Shown here one piece after another: positions 34,750 through 42,646 of a stretch of 64,000 bases of DNA. The notes below the pieces were generated by a model. That model did not search any database and was not told the DNA's origin. It saw only the letters and a program-made list of their open reading frames with translations. The stretch lies in NCBI GenBank assembly GCA_009691765.1, contig SIAO01000008.1, positions 1 through 64,000 of the forward strand, read 5' to 3'. The DNA comes from Planctomycetota bacterium (GTDB lineage: Bacteria; Planctomycetota; GCA-002687715). The position numbers and the translations under genes were made by a program. The first letter of the stretch is position 1. Every line of letters starts with the position of its first letter.

Positions 34750-35253
34750 ATGAACGGTCAGCGCGTCTTGATTCACAGAACATCGCCGCAACTGCGCACT
34801 CAATTACTGTGGCTATTGGTCCCTGTGCTGCTCCTCGCCCAGGTGTTCGGAGTACGCGCGACGCTGTTCCATGCGCACGGCGAAATCGGCGAACACGTTC
34901 ATATGCTTGCTGCTTCGCATGACGAAGCCACGCTGCATGACGCTGCCGCTTGGCATCACTCACAGCACGAGAGCGACGAGCATCAACAGCTCACATCGAA
35001 CGAGCCCGTAGACGACCACGAGGGCGTTCTTCTCGCGCTGCCTCCCGTGCTCGTCGCGACAGCCTGCGCGAAGATTGCAAGTGCGGCTATCACTGCGCAC
35101 CTGCAGGCGATTCATGCCACGCTGCTGTGCAGTGCCAACTGGCTCCATCCGCAGCCAGTGCCGCTTGTTATTCGTGCTGAGATTCCTCAAGCACGACGAC
35201 CAGACTCGGCGGCCGCGATGCTTCTTGGCTCCAGTCAAGCGCTTCTGATATAG
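34750..35253 (+). CDS. Small His-rich exported protein heading the efflux cluster
   Basis: A 167-residue protein of unknown family. Residues about 15-38 form a single hydrophobic segment (signal or anchor), and then comes a His-rich acidic stretch (HAHGEIGEHVHMLAASHDE, then AWHHSQHESDEHQQ) with over ten His in 50 residues. A second hydrophobic segment lies near 95-120. Such His clusters bind zinc, copper, nickel or cobalt, and the gene directly precedes an RND metal-type efflux system, so a periplasmic metal-binding or sensing role is likely. A strong hairpin follows 5 bases after the stop. Confidence 0.6.
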   Translation: MNGQRVLIHRTSPQLRTQLLWLLVPVLLLAQVFGVRATLFHAHGEIGEHVHMLAASHDEATLHDAAAWHHSQHESDEHQQLTSNEPVDDHEGVLLALPPVLVATACAKIASAAITAHLQAIHATLLCSANWLHPQPVPLVIRAEIPQARRPDSAAAMLLGSSQALLI

Positions 35254-35258
35254 CGCAC

Positions 35259-35284
35259 CTCGCCCCGCGTCGAAGCGGGGCGAG
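35259..35284 (+). terminator. Perfect 10-base GC hairpin between small gene and adaptor
   Basis: CTCGCCCCGC pairs perfectly with GCGGGGCGAG around a 6-base loop, and the flanking GCACCT/AGGTGC can form an alternative outer stem. It lies between the His-rich gene and the adaptor gene. With no T run it may act as an attenuator or processing site rather than a simple terminator. Confidence 0.55.
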
Positions 35285-35352
35285 CGGAGGTGCGCGATCG
35301 TCGTCTGCGATCGTGCTTGTGCATCGATTCCAGCGTCCAAGGAGCCCTCGTG

Positions 35353-36981
35353 ATGAAGCGTTACCTCGTTTTCGCACTTTCGTTTTCTGCTTGTTTCTCG
35401 ATTCTCTCGGGTTGCAGTCCATCCCACTCTCACGAGCACGAGCAGCCTTCAAGCACTGTGGCCGAGCTCGAACCTGAAACGAAGACCGTCTTCGGTCAAC
35501 GAATCCTGCTCTTCATGGAAAACCCGCCCTTGGTGTGCGGAACCAGAGCCCGCTTCCTCGCGCATCTCACCATCAGCGCTTCAGGAGAACCGGTGCGCAC
35601 TGGCACGGTCCGCTTGGAAATCGGTGCGCTGACGCTTGTCGCCGATGCTCCGAAACGTGACGGGCTCTTCGTGCCCGAGGGTTCATTCGCAGAGCCTGGA
35701 ACATATAAGGCGCGACTGACCGTGCAGAGCGAGCAGGTCGAAGAGGTTCTCGACCTTGGCGAGATACGCGTGTATCCCGATGAACAGGCCGCTCGGCAGG
35801 CCGCTCCAAGCACTGAAGATGCCGTTCAATCCAACGAAATCCCCTTCTTGATGGAGCAGCAATGGAGAGTGAAGCTGCTCCTCGCCACTGCGGCTCCACA
35901 AATCCTGTCGAAACGACTGACGCTTCCGGCGGTCACAAAGCTGCCCGAAGGTGCCGCAGCGATCGTCGCAGCGCCAACTTCTGGTCGACTGCTCGCTCCA
36001 CCCACAGGACGACTTCCCACAACCGGTGAGCGAGTTGAGAAAGGCCAGCTCCTCGGCCTGATCGAGCCGCCGCTCACGGCATCCGATGTGGCCCAGATCC
36101 AAGCGATAGACCTTGACCTCGACCTCAAAGTTCTGGAGTCCACGCGCGCACTTACTGTGGCGCAAGCTCGGCTTCGCTTTGCCGAGCGTGAACGTGAGCG
36201 ACTCGGTCAACTGCGAGAAGAAGGATTGAGCACCAAGCCTCAACTGGAGCAGGCCGAGCAAAATCTGTCGGTCGCGCGCAGCGACGGTGAGGCAGCGCTC
36301 GCTACCAAGGAGTCGCTATATCGCCTGAGCGCAAACCGCGCGGCACGAGACCTAGGCGCCACACCCACTGCCGTACGCCTCCCCCTGCGCGCGCCCATCG
36401 CAGGCACGATCGTCGCTATGGGCCGCGTCGAAGGCGAAGCCGTCAGCCCGGACGCCGCGATTTTCCGCATTCTCGATGCGTCGCGGCTCTGGATCGAAGG
36501 ACGCGCGTCCGAATTCGCACTACCAGCGCTTCTCACAGCGCCGAATGCAATCGTCTCGTTCCCCTCGATGCCCGATCAGCGCATCGAGCTTCGCGAGGAC
36601 GCCGCCGCGAGTGCGTATGTCGCCAACACGATTGACCCCGCCTCGCGCACGTTTGAAATTCGCTACGAAATCCCGAACCCCACGGGCGCACTCAAGAGCG
36701 GAATGCTGGCACAGCTTTCACTTGCGACGCAGCATGTCGCCGCCGCAGTAGCGATACCGGCAGAGGCCGTGATCATGGAACAAGGTCTGCCAACGGTCTA
36801 CGTCATGCTCTCCGGAGAGACGTTTGAGAGACGCGACATAGAACTCGGTCTCCGCGACGGCGCGCTCGTCGAAGTCCGCCGCGGAATCTCGCCCGGTGAA
36901 CGGGTGGCTACACGTGGTTCAAACCTGATCAAGCTGGCAGCACTGTCACCCGCGTCGTTCGGCGCGGCCCACGCGCATTGA
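35353..36981 (+). CDS. RND efflux periplasmic adaptor (CusB/CzcB-like lipoprotein)
   Basis: An AAGGAG precedes the ATG at 35,353. A lipobox (SILSGC, Cys21) is followed by a His-rich linker (HSHEHEQ), a beta-sandwich N-domain (about 45-145) peculiar to some metal adaptors, and the usual adaptor parts: lipoyl half (APTSGRLLAPPTGRLPTTGERVEKGQLL), an alpha-hairpin (about 235-330), second lipoyl half (LRAPIAGTIVAMGRVEGEAV) and beta-barrel/membrane-proximal domains. It bridges the pump at 36,998 to the outer-membrane channel. The protein also ends in His (AAHAH). Metal export is inferred from the His tracts and the family of the pump. Confidence 0.88.
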   Translation: MKRYLVFALSFSACFSILSGCSPSHSHEHEQPSSTVAELEPETKTVFGQRILLFMENPPLVCGTRARFLAHLTISASGEPVRTGTVRLEIGALTLVADAPKRDGLFVPEGSFAEPGTYKARLTVQSEQVEEVLDLGEIRVYPDEQAARQAAPSTEDAVQSNEIPFLMEQQWRVKLLLATAAPQILSKRLTLPAVTKLPEGAAAIVAAPTSGRLLAPPTGRLPTTGERVEKGQLLGLIEPPLTASDVAQIQAIDLDLDLKVLESTRALTVAQARLRFAERERERLGQLREEGLSTKPQLEQAEQNLSVARSDGEAALATKESLYRLSANRAARDLGATPTAVRLPLRAPIAGTIVAMGRVEGEAVSPDAAIFRILDASRLWIEGRASEFALPALLTAPNAIVSFPSMPDQRIELREDAAASAYVANTIDPASRTFEIRYEIPNPTGALKSGMLAQLSLATQHVAAAVAIPAEAVIMEQGLPTVYVMLSGETFERRDIELGLRDGALVEVRRGISPGERVATRGSNLIKLAALSPASFGAAHAH

Positions 36982-36997
36982 TTGAGAAGCCCAACAC

Positions 36998-39900
36998 ATG
37001 ATCAACCTCTTGATTCAATGGTCGCTCGCCAATCGGCTCACCATCGTGATCCTCTCGCTTCTCGTCATGGTCATGGGCGCGTTCGTCACGCTCCGAATGC
37101 CCGTCGATGTGTTCCCGGATCTCACCGCGCCGACTGTCACAGTGCTCGTCGAAGGGCACGGCCTCGCTCCACAAGAGATGGAGACCCAAGTGACTTTTCC
37201 GATCGAGACCGCAATGAACGGAGCGGCAGACGTGCGCCGCGTGCGTTCGGGAACGGCCGTGGGAATCGCCGTCATCTGGGTCGAGTTCGAGTGGGGCACG
37301 GACATCTACCGCGCGCGCCAGACGGTGACCGAACGATTGAGCGCAATCACAGGTTCGCTCCCCTCGCAGGTCGAGCCTCCAAAGCTCGCACCGGTGTCCT
37401 CGATCATGGGAGAGATCCTCTTCGTGTCGCTCACGTCAGAGCGACACAGCCAACTCGATCTGCGAACGACGGCGACCACACAAGTCCGACGCAGACTCCT
37501 CTCGGTCGCGGGCGTCTCACAAGTGACGCCTATCGGAGGAGACACGAAGCAATATCAAGTCATCCTCTCACCAGATCGACTTCGTGGCTATGGGCTGGCG
37601 GCCTCGGACGTGCTGAGCGCGTTGGAGCGGACCAACGAAAGCGTCTCGGCTGGAGTACTCACGACCGGAGCGCAAGAAGTGCTCGTCGAAGGGATTGGTC
37701 GTATCCAGTCGCTCGACGACATCGCGCGAACCAAGGTCGCCATGCACGAGGGGGTTCCGATCACCGTGTCGGACCTTGGGGTCGTCACTATCGGAGCCGC
37801 TCTCAAGCGTGGAACCGGATCCGCGTCTCGCCGCGGGCCGAATTGGGAACCCATTATTGAGCCCGGTGTAATCCTCGCGATCCAGAAGCAACCCGGTGCA
37901 AACACGTTGGAGTTGACCGAGCGCTTAGACGCAACGCTGACCGAGATTCAAGCGGGTTTGCCTCAGGGGATGTTCATCAACAAAGACCTTTTCCGGCAAG
38001 CATCCTTCATCACCCATTCGATCTCCAACACGACTACGGCGCTGCTCGAAGGCGCACTGATGGTCGTGCTCGTCGTCCTCGCATTCCTAGCAAGCGCTCG
38101 CGCCAGCGTGATCACGCTACTGGCGCTGCCGCTCTCTCTGCTCACATCCATGCTTGCGCTACATTTGCTCGGCGCGAGCATCAACACGATGACCCTCGGC
38201 GGCATGGCGATCGCTATTGGCGCACTTGTGGACGACGCGATCATCGACGTCGAGAACGTCGTACGCCGTTTGCGAGAAAACGCGATGCTCCCTCACGCAG
38301 CGCGGCGCTCCGCATTGGCCGTCACCTACGAAGCGAGCGTCGAAGTGCGCGGGTCGATCGTGCTCGCGACCTTCATCATCCTTCTCGTGTTCATGCCGTT
38401 GTTCTTCCTGACCGGCGTGGAAGGGAGACTCCTACAACCGCTTGGACTTGCCTTCACAGTCGCGCTGGCCGCTTCATTGCTCACAGCCCTCACCTTGACG
38501 CCAGCGCTGTGCATGCTGCTACTCCCAACGAGCGCCACGGTGCGCAAAGCACGCGAACCACTGCTCGTGAGAGCGCTGCAGGCTGGTTACGAGAAGCCGC
38601 TGACATGGGCACTGCGACATCCTTGGATGGTTGCATTGCCCAGCGTGGCGCTGCTCGTCATCGCCGGGATGACTGGGCTCTCGCTTGGTCGCGGATTCCT
38701 GCCGGAGTTCAATGAAGGTGCGCTGGTCGTCGGCGTGGTGACGGTGCCCGGAACTTCGCTGACTGAAAGTGATGCCTTGGCTCACCTCGTCGAAGAGTCG
38801 TTGATGAAGCATCCTGAAATCGTCGCCATCGGACGACGCACCGGACGTGCCGAGGAAGACGAGCACGTGCAAGGCGTTGAGGCCAGCGAGATCGACCTAA
38901 CGCTCGACATGGACGCACCCACGCGGTTAGGCAAACCGCAACGATCCAAAGAGGCGCTGCTCGATGCACTGCGGGCCGAACTTGCAGGCATTCCGGGTAT
39001 TCAAGCGACGTTTGGACAGCCGATCGGCCACCGGATCGACCACATGCTCTCCGGCACACGCGCGAGCATTGCTGTGAAGGTGTTCGGCGATGATCTCAGA
39101 CGCCTGAAAACCGCGTCGGCTCAGATCGAAGGTTTGATGAAAGACATTCCCGGCGTGGTTGACCTCTCGACCGAGCAGCAATCTCAAGTACCGACCGTGC
39201 GCGTTGATTTCGATCGCGCTGCCATAGCGCGGCATGACTTGCAAGTCAAAGATGTTGCCGACGCACTGGAGCTGGCGACGCGCGGACAAGTTGCTGGGCA
39301 GATCCTAGAAGGAATGAACACATTCGACATGCTGGTCCGGGTTGGCGAGGTCAGTGCGCTGTCTCCGGAAATGCTCTCCACCATCCTTGTGGGCACGCCG
39401 AGCGGCGTGCAAATCCCGCTCTCCGCGCTTGCAACGCTTCGCGAGGACCGTTCGCCGAACTTCATCAGTCGCGAAAAAGTGCAACGCAAAATTGTCGTGA
39501 TGTGCAATGTGTCCGGTCGAGATTTGCGTGGAGTCGTCGAAGACATTCGCGCAAAGGTCCAGAAACAAGTGAGTCTGCCACCGGGCTACTACGTCGAATA
39601 CGGGGGGCAGTTCGAGAGCGCGGCCTCCACGGGACGACTGCTGGCTGTGCTCGGGGCAGTGATCATCCTCGGCATCGCCTGCCTGCTCTACTTCATGTTT
39701 CGCTCGGCCCGCGATGTGGTGCTGATCATGTTGAATCTTCCGCTGGCCCTGATCGGCGGAATCTTCGGGGTCTACCTTTCAGGCGGCACGCTTACGGTGG
39801 CATCGCTCATCGGTTTCATCACGGTATTCGGCATTGCCGCACGAAATGGGATCATGCTGGTGTCGCACATCCGACACCTCCAACGCGTCGAAAAGGTCTG

Positions 39901-40183
39901 TGATTTCTACGAAGCTGTTCGACGCGGGGCGATTGAACGCTTGTCACCTATCCTCATGACCGCGCTCGCCGCCGGACTCGCACTCGTTCCGCTCGCACTT
40001 CGAGGCGATGCACCGGGAAACGAGATCCTGACGCCGATGGCAATCGTGATCTTGTTCGGTCTGCTCTCCTCGACGCTCCTCAACATGATCCTCGTACCCG
40101 CACTGTTCTTGCGCTTTGGAAAGCCGGTTCCGCGCGCTGAACTCTTACAGATCGATAAGGAGGCCATTCATGTCCCTGCGTGA
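36998..40183 (+). CDS. RND efflux pump inner-membrane subunit (heavy-metal efflux, CzcA/CusA-like)
   Basis: The 1061-residue pump has full RND architecture: TM1 at the N-terminus, a large periplasmic domain, TM2-6 (about 335-525), TM7, a second periplasmic domain and TM8-12. The TM4 motif IAIGALVDDAIIDVENVVRRL (near 405-425) carries the proton-relay aspartates. It exchanges protons for substrate in a trimer. The CzcA-family assignment rests on overall pattern; the clustered His-rich partners support metals, but I could not verify methionine or acidic metal sites. It begins 16 bases after the adaptor stop and overlaps the channel gene by 14 bases. Confidence 0.9.
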   Translation: MINLLIQWSLANRLTIVILSLLVMVMGAFVTLRMPVDVFPDLTAPTVTVLVEGHGLAPQEMETQVTFPIETAMNGAADVRRVRSGTAVGIAVIWVEFEWGTDIYRARQTVTERLSAITGSLPSQVEPPKLAPVSSIMGEILFVSLTSERHSQLDLRTTATTQVRRRLLSVAGVSQVTPIGGDTKQYQVILSPDRLRGYGLAASDVLSALERTNESVSAGVLTTGAQEVLVEGIGRIQSLDDIARTKVAMHEGVPITVSDLGVVTIGAALKRGTGSASRRGPNWEPIIEPGVILAIQKQPGANTLELTERLDATLTEIQAGLPQGMFINKDLFRQASFITHSISNTTTALLEGALMVVLVVLAFLASARASVITLLALPLSLLTSMLALHLLGASINTMTLGGMAIAIGALVDDAIIDVENVVRRLRENAMLPHAARRSALAVTYEASVEVRGSIVLATFIILLVFMPLFFLTGVEGRLLQPLGLAFTVALAASLLTALTLTPALCMLLLPTSATVRKAREPLLVRALQAGYEKPLTWALRHPWMVALPSVALLVIAGMTGLSLGRGFLPEFNEGALVVGVVTVPGTSLTESDALAHLVEESLMKHPEIVAIGRRTGRAEEDEHVQGVEASEIDLTLDMDAPTRLGKPQRSKEALLDALRAELAGIPGIQATFGQPIGHRIDHMLSGTRASIAVKVFGDDLRRLKTASAQIEGLMKDIPGVVDLSTEQQSQVPTVRVDFDRAAIARHDLQVKDVADALELATRGQVAGQILEGMNTFDMLVRVGEVSALSPEMLSTILVGTPSGVQIPLSALATLREDRSPNFISREKVQRKIVVMCNVSGRDLRGVVEDIRAKVQKQVSLPPGYYVEYGGQFESAASTGRLLAVLGAVIILGIACLLYFMFRSARDVVLIMLNLPLALIGGIFGVYLSGGTLTVASLIGFITVFGIAARNGIMLVSHIRHLQRVEKVCDFYEAVRRGAIERLSPILMTALAAGLALVPLALRGDAPGNEILTPMAIVILFGLLSSTLLNMILVPALFLRFGKPVPRAELLQIDKEAIHVPA

Positions 40184-41561
40184 TTTGCGCATGTCATCCC
40201 TCTTGCTCTTCGTTCTCGGCGTAGCGCTGGCGGGTTGCACGACAGTCGTCGATCCCTCCCATGATTTTTCAGCGGCGCAGTCCTTGATTCACGACACAAC
40301 GGGAATGACCGCCGCGTTTGATCCTGAAGCCTCGGTACTCAGCGCGGTCGCGATCGAGCAGGTGCTCGCAGAGGGCCTCACGCTCGACGAGACGCTTTCA
40401 CTTGCGCTCGCGAACAACCGTCGCCTCCATGCCGGGTTCTTTGAATTGGGCGTCGGCCATGCAGACTTCGTTCAAGCGGGCCTGCTCAAGAACCCGAGTT
40501 TGAGCTTGGCCTTCTTGCTGCCGTCCGGCGGAGGACGATCAAGAGTCGGAGCCGACCTCATCGAGAGCGTAGCGGAGGTGTGGCAACTTCGTGAGCGCAA
40601 GGAAGTGGCGCGACTCAGCCAAGATCAGCGCATCCTCGACTTGTCGCGATTCGCTGGTGAACTGATCGGCAGTACGAAAGCGGCATACTTCGAAGCGGTG
40701 GCCGCTCGCGAGACCCATGCTGTCACCGAGCAAAACACGACCCTCGCGCGCATGCTTCTCGCCAAGATACAGCGCCAAGTGGAACTCGGTGTGGCAACGA
40801 AGACCGACGCAGATCTTGCGCGTGCGACCTTGCTCAGCGCAGAGTTGAACGACCAGCGGCAGTCGCAAGCCGAAGGAATAGCCAAGCAACGCCTCGCCAG
40901 TCTGCTTTCCCTCGATATGGACATGCGCAAGGTTGGACTGACGGACGCTCTGCCCGGCGTTGATGCCATGGATGGGCTGGACGCTGAACTCGTCGCGCGC
41001 TGCCAGCAAACCCGGCTCGACGTGCGCGCGGCCACACTCGCCTTGAAATCCATGGATGCCACAGTCCGGCTCGAACGTAGTCGTACAGTTCCGTCGGCGG
41101 CAATCGGGATTACCGCCGAACGCCCGGAGTCAGGCAGTGCTACGAGCTTTCTCGGCGGCATCACAGGCACGATCGAGCTACCGATCTTCGATCAAAACCA
41201 CGCCCAAGTCCGTCGAGCGGAATACCGTCGCAATGCCCTAGCCAAAGAACTGGAGGCGCTCAGTGCCGAAGTCGCAGCCCAAGTGCGAGCAGCGTTAGAC
41301 AGAGCGAATGCCGCAAAAAGTGTTTTGCTCTTCGTCGAACGTGATGTGCTTCCGCAAGCTCTGGTCAGCGCCACACACGCTCAGCGAGCCTACGAACTTG
41401 GGGAGACCACCCTGCTTAGCCTGCTCGGAGCACGACAGCGCGTCCTCTTGGTAGAGCAGGAATTCTTGGATGCGCAACTCGAACTCGCGCGTGCGCAACT
41501 CGAACTGGAGCGAAGCGCTGGAACACCGCTCAGCGTCCTCAGGCGGACCGCGCAAAGGTGA
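40170..41561 (+). CDS. TolC-family outer-membrane efflux channel lipoprotein
   Basis: The ATG at 40,170 follows AAGGAGG and gives a lipobox LALAGC (Cys23). The rest is an all-helical TolC/CusC-type channel of two repeats, with LTLDETLSLALANNRRLHAGFFELGVGHADFVQAGLLKNPSLS as the start of repeat one (split here by description) and the GTIELPIFDQNHAQ strand of repeat two. It forms the outer-membrane exit of the pump. The gene closes the cluster; directly after its stop begins a damaged gene on the other strand. Confidence 0.9.
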   Translation: MSLRDLRMSSLLLFVLGVALAGCTTVVDPSHDFSAAQSLIHDTTGMTAAFDPEASVLSAVAIEQVLAEGLTLDETLSLALANNRRLHAGFFELGVGHADFVQAGLLKNPSLSLAFLLPSGGGRSRVGADLIESVAEVWQLRERKEVARLSQDQRILDLSRFAGELIGSTKAAYFEAVAARETHAVTEQNTTLARMLLAKIQRQVELGVATKTDADLARATLLSAELNDQRQSQAEGIAKQRLASLLSLDMDMRKVGLTDALPGVDAMDGLDAELVARCQQTRLDVRAATLALKSMDATVRLERSRTVPSAAIGITAERPESGSATSFLGGITGTIELPIFDQNHAQVRRAEYRRNALAKELEALSAEVAAQVRAALDRANAAKSVLLFVERDVLPQALVSATHAQRAYELGETTLLSLLGARQRVLLVEQEFLDAQLELARAQLELERSAGTPLSVLRRTAQR

Positions 41562-41953
41562 CTGCAGAACAGGCGGATCCCGTGGTGCTGCCTGCCAACC
41601 TGGAAATACCGTGGCAAGCATGACTGCGGCAAACCATCCGATGAAAAGATTGTTGCACAGATAGGCGATAAAAAACCAAAGCCCGAAGTCGCACCGCCAA
41701 CAAGCAGCGCCCAAAACGGACGCCATATTCCCCGCTTTGCGAACAACAACCCGCGCACAACTGTTGCAGGCGCAAGCACGAGCACTCCTTTACTCACTGT
41801 GTCTATCACCATGTACAACGCATCGAAGAGATCAAGGCCGCGCCAGTAAGAGTCATCCAAGACAAGCAATACAAAAAACATGCCCAGAAGCCCATAAGGG
41901 ACAAGGAAGCACAGATAGGAGACTCTTTGCGTTATGCGCGGGTTGAGGCTCAT
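41562..41953 (-). pseudogene. Small membrane protein gene with homopolymer frameshift and lost 3' end
   Basis: From the ATG at 41,953 the minus strand reads a membrane protein (YLCFLVPYGLLGMFFVLLVL, then VIDTVSKGVLVLAPATVV and GIWRPFWALLVGG). The membrane character then moves to another frame at a run of six A on the plus strand (41,669-41,674), where it continues as FIAYLCNNLFIGWFAAVMLATVFPGW. One extra base in the run would restore one frame. The restored frame meets no stop before it enters the channel gene at 41,561, so its native end is missing. It is probably a truncated resident gene at the edge of the inserted efflux cluster; the single-base change alone could be a sequencing error. 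Confidence 0.65.
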
Positions 41954-42336
41954 CGTCGGATCTCACATGCGCTCTTGCGTGCCGTCGCACTCAAAACCCA
42001 AGGCAACCACACGGTCGCAAGGGCTACCTGTAAAAACTACACGCCAAATACCAGAGCAGATCGAGGAGCTTCAGTGGGGGCTTCGGCCATTCGGGTGGGT
42101 GGGACGCGGGGGCATGCGCTCAGGGCCACGAGCGCTGAATCGCTCCGGGTTTCCCGGGGCGATTCACTCTGGCGCCAAAGTGGCACGCCACCGCACGCGT
42201 CCGGCAAACTGCCCGAATCCTTCGAGAAAACACCTATATTCTGCGGGATGGGATTGCGGTCTCCGCGCCACGCGAAGCGGGCAGCATTGTGGCAACGGAA
42301 AGCGCGCGCAAACCCTGAATTCGCAGATTCTTCGAG
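41954..42336. other. 383-base region without a gene; contains a strong hairpin at 42,137-42,165
   Basis: No reading frame here has convincing coding character. It holds a 29-base hairpin: GAATCGCTCCGGG pairs with CCCGGGGCGATTC over 13 positions (one T-G wobble) around a TTT loop. The hairpin lies about 170 bases downstream of the minus-strand tRNA-Arg and is not followed by a T run. The remainder shows nothing I can name. Confidence 0.5.
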
Positions 42337-42410
42337 CGGCCCCGGCGCGATTCGAACGCGCGACCTGCGGTTTAGGAAACCGCTGCTCTATCCAACTGAG
42401 CTACGGGACC
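42337..42410 (-). tRNA. tRNA-Arg (anticodon CCT)
   Basis: The reverse complement folds as a standard 74-base cloverleaf: acceptor GGTCCCG/CGGGGCC (one G-U pair), D-arm AGCTCAGTTGGATAGAGC, anticodon stem GCGGT/ACCGC with loop TTCCTAA (anticodon CCT), and T-arm GCGCG-TTCGAAT-CGCGC. It reads AGG codons. CCA is not encoded. Its position beside the broken gene and the efflux cluster is typical of integration sites. Confidence 0.95.
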
Positions 42411-42511
42411 TTGATGCATGTGTCTTAGCAGCGCCGCTGCAGAGCGGGAAGCGTGGAGAAAACCTCGAGACAGCCCACCAAAGCCTGAGGTATCGCGACG
42501 CATCGTGGGCC

Positions 42512-42567
42512 GCCGAAATGCACAAGGCCCAAGAGGGCGCAGTAGTGAGCCGAAGTGCACAGGGCCC
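42512..42567 (+). repeat. Pair of imperfect 19-base direct repeats
   Basis: GCCGAAATGCACAAGGCCC (42,512-42,530) recurs with two changes as GCCGAAGTGCACAGGGCCC (42,549-42,567), start-to-start distance 37 bases. Both lie in the 236-base gap between tRNA-Arg and the cytochrome gene, upstream of its start at 42,647. They could be regulator sites or a chance duplication. Confidence 0.4.
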
Positions 42568-42646
42568 CCAGTGCAAAGCGGGGTGGATTGCAGCGAAAGC
42601 AGCTATCCAGGTGCGCGTAGAGTTGGCACAGCACGGAGCAGCCACC

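Noticed and set aside
41295..41561. Minus-strand reading frame continuing the broken membrane protein into the efflux channel gene
   Set aside because: The residues after 41,561 lose hydrophobic character and mirror the codons of the channel gene, so this part is an antisense shadow.
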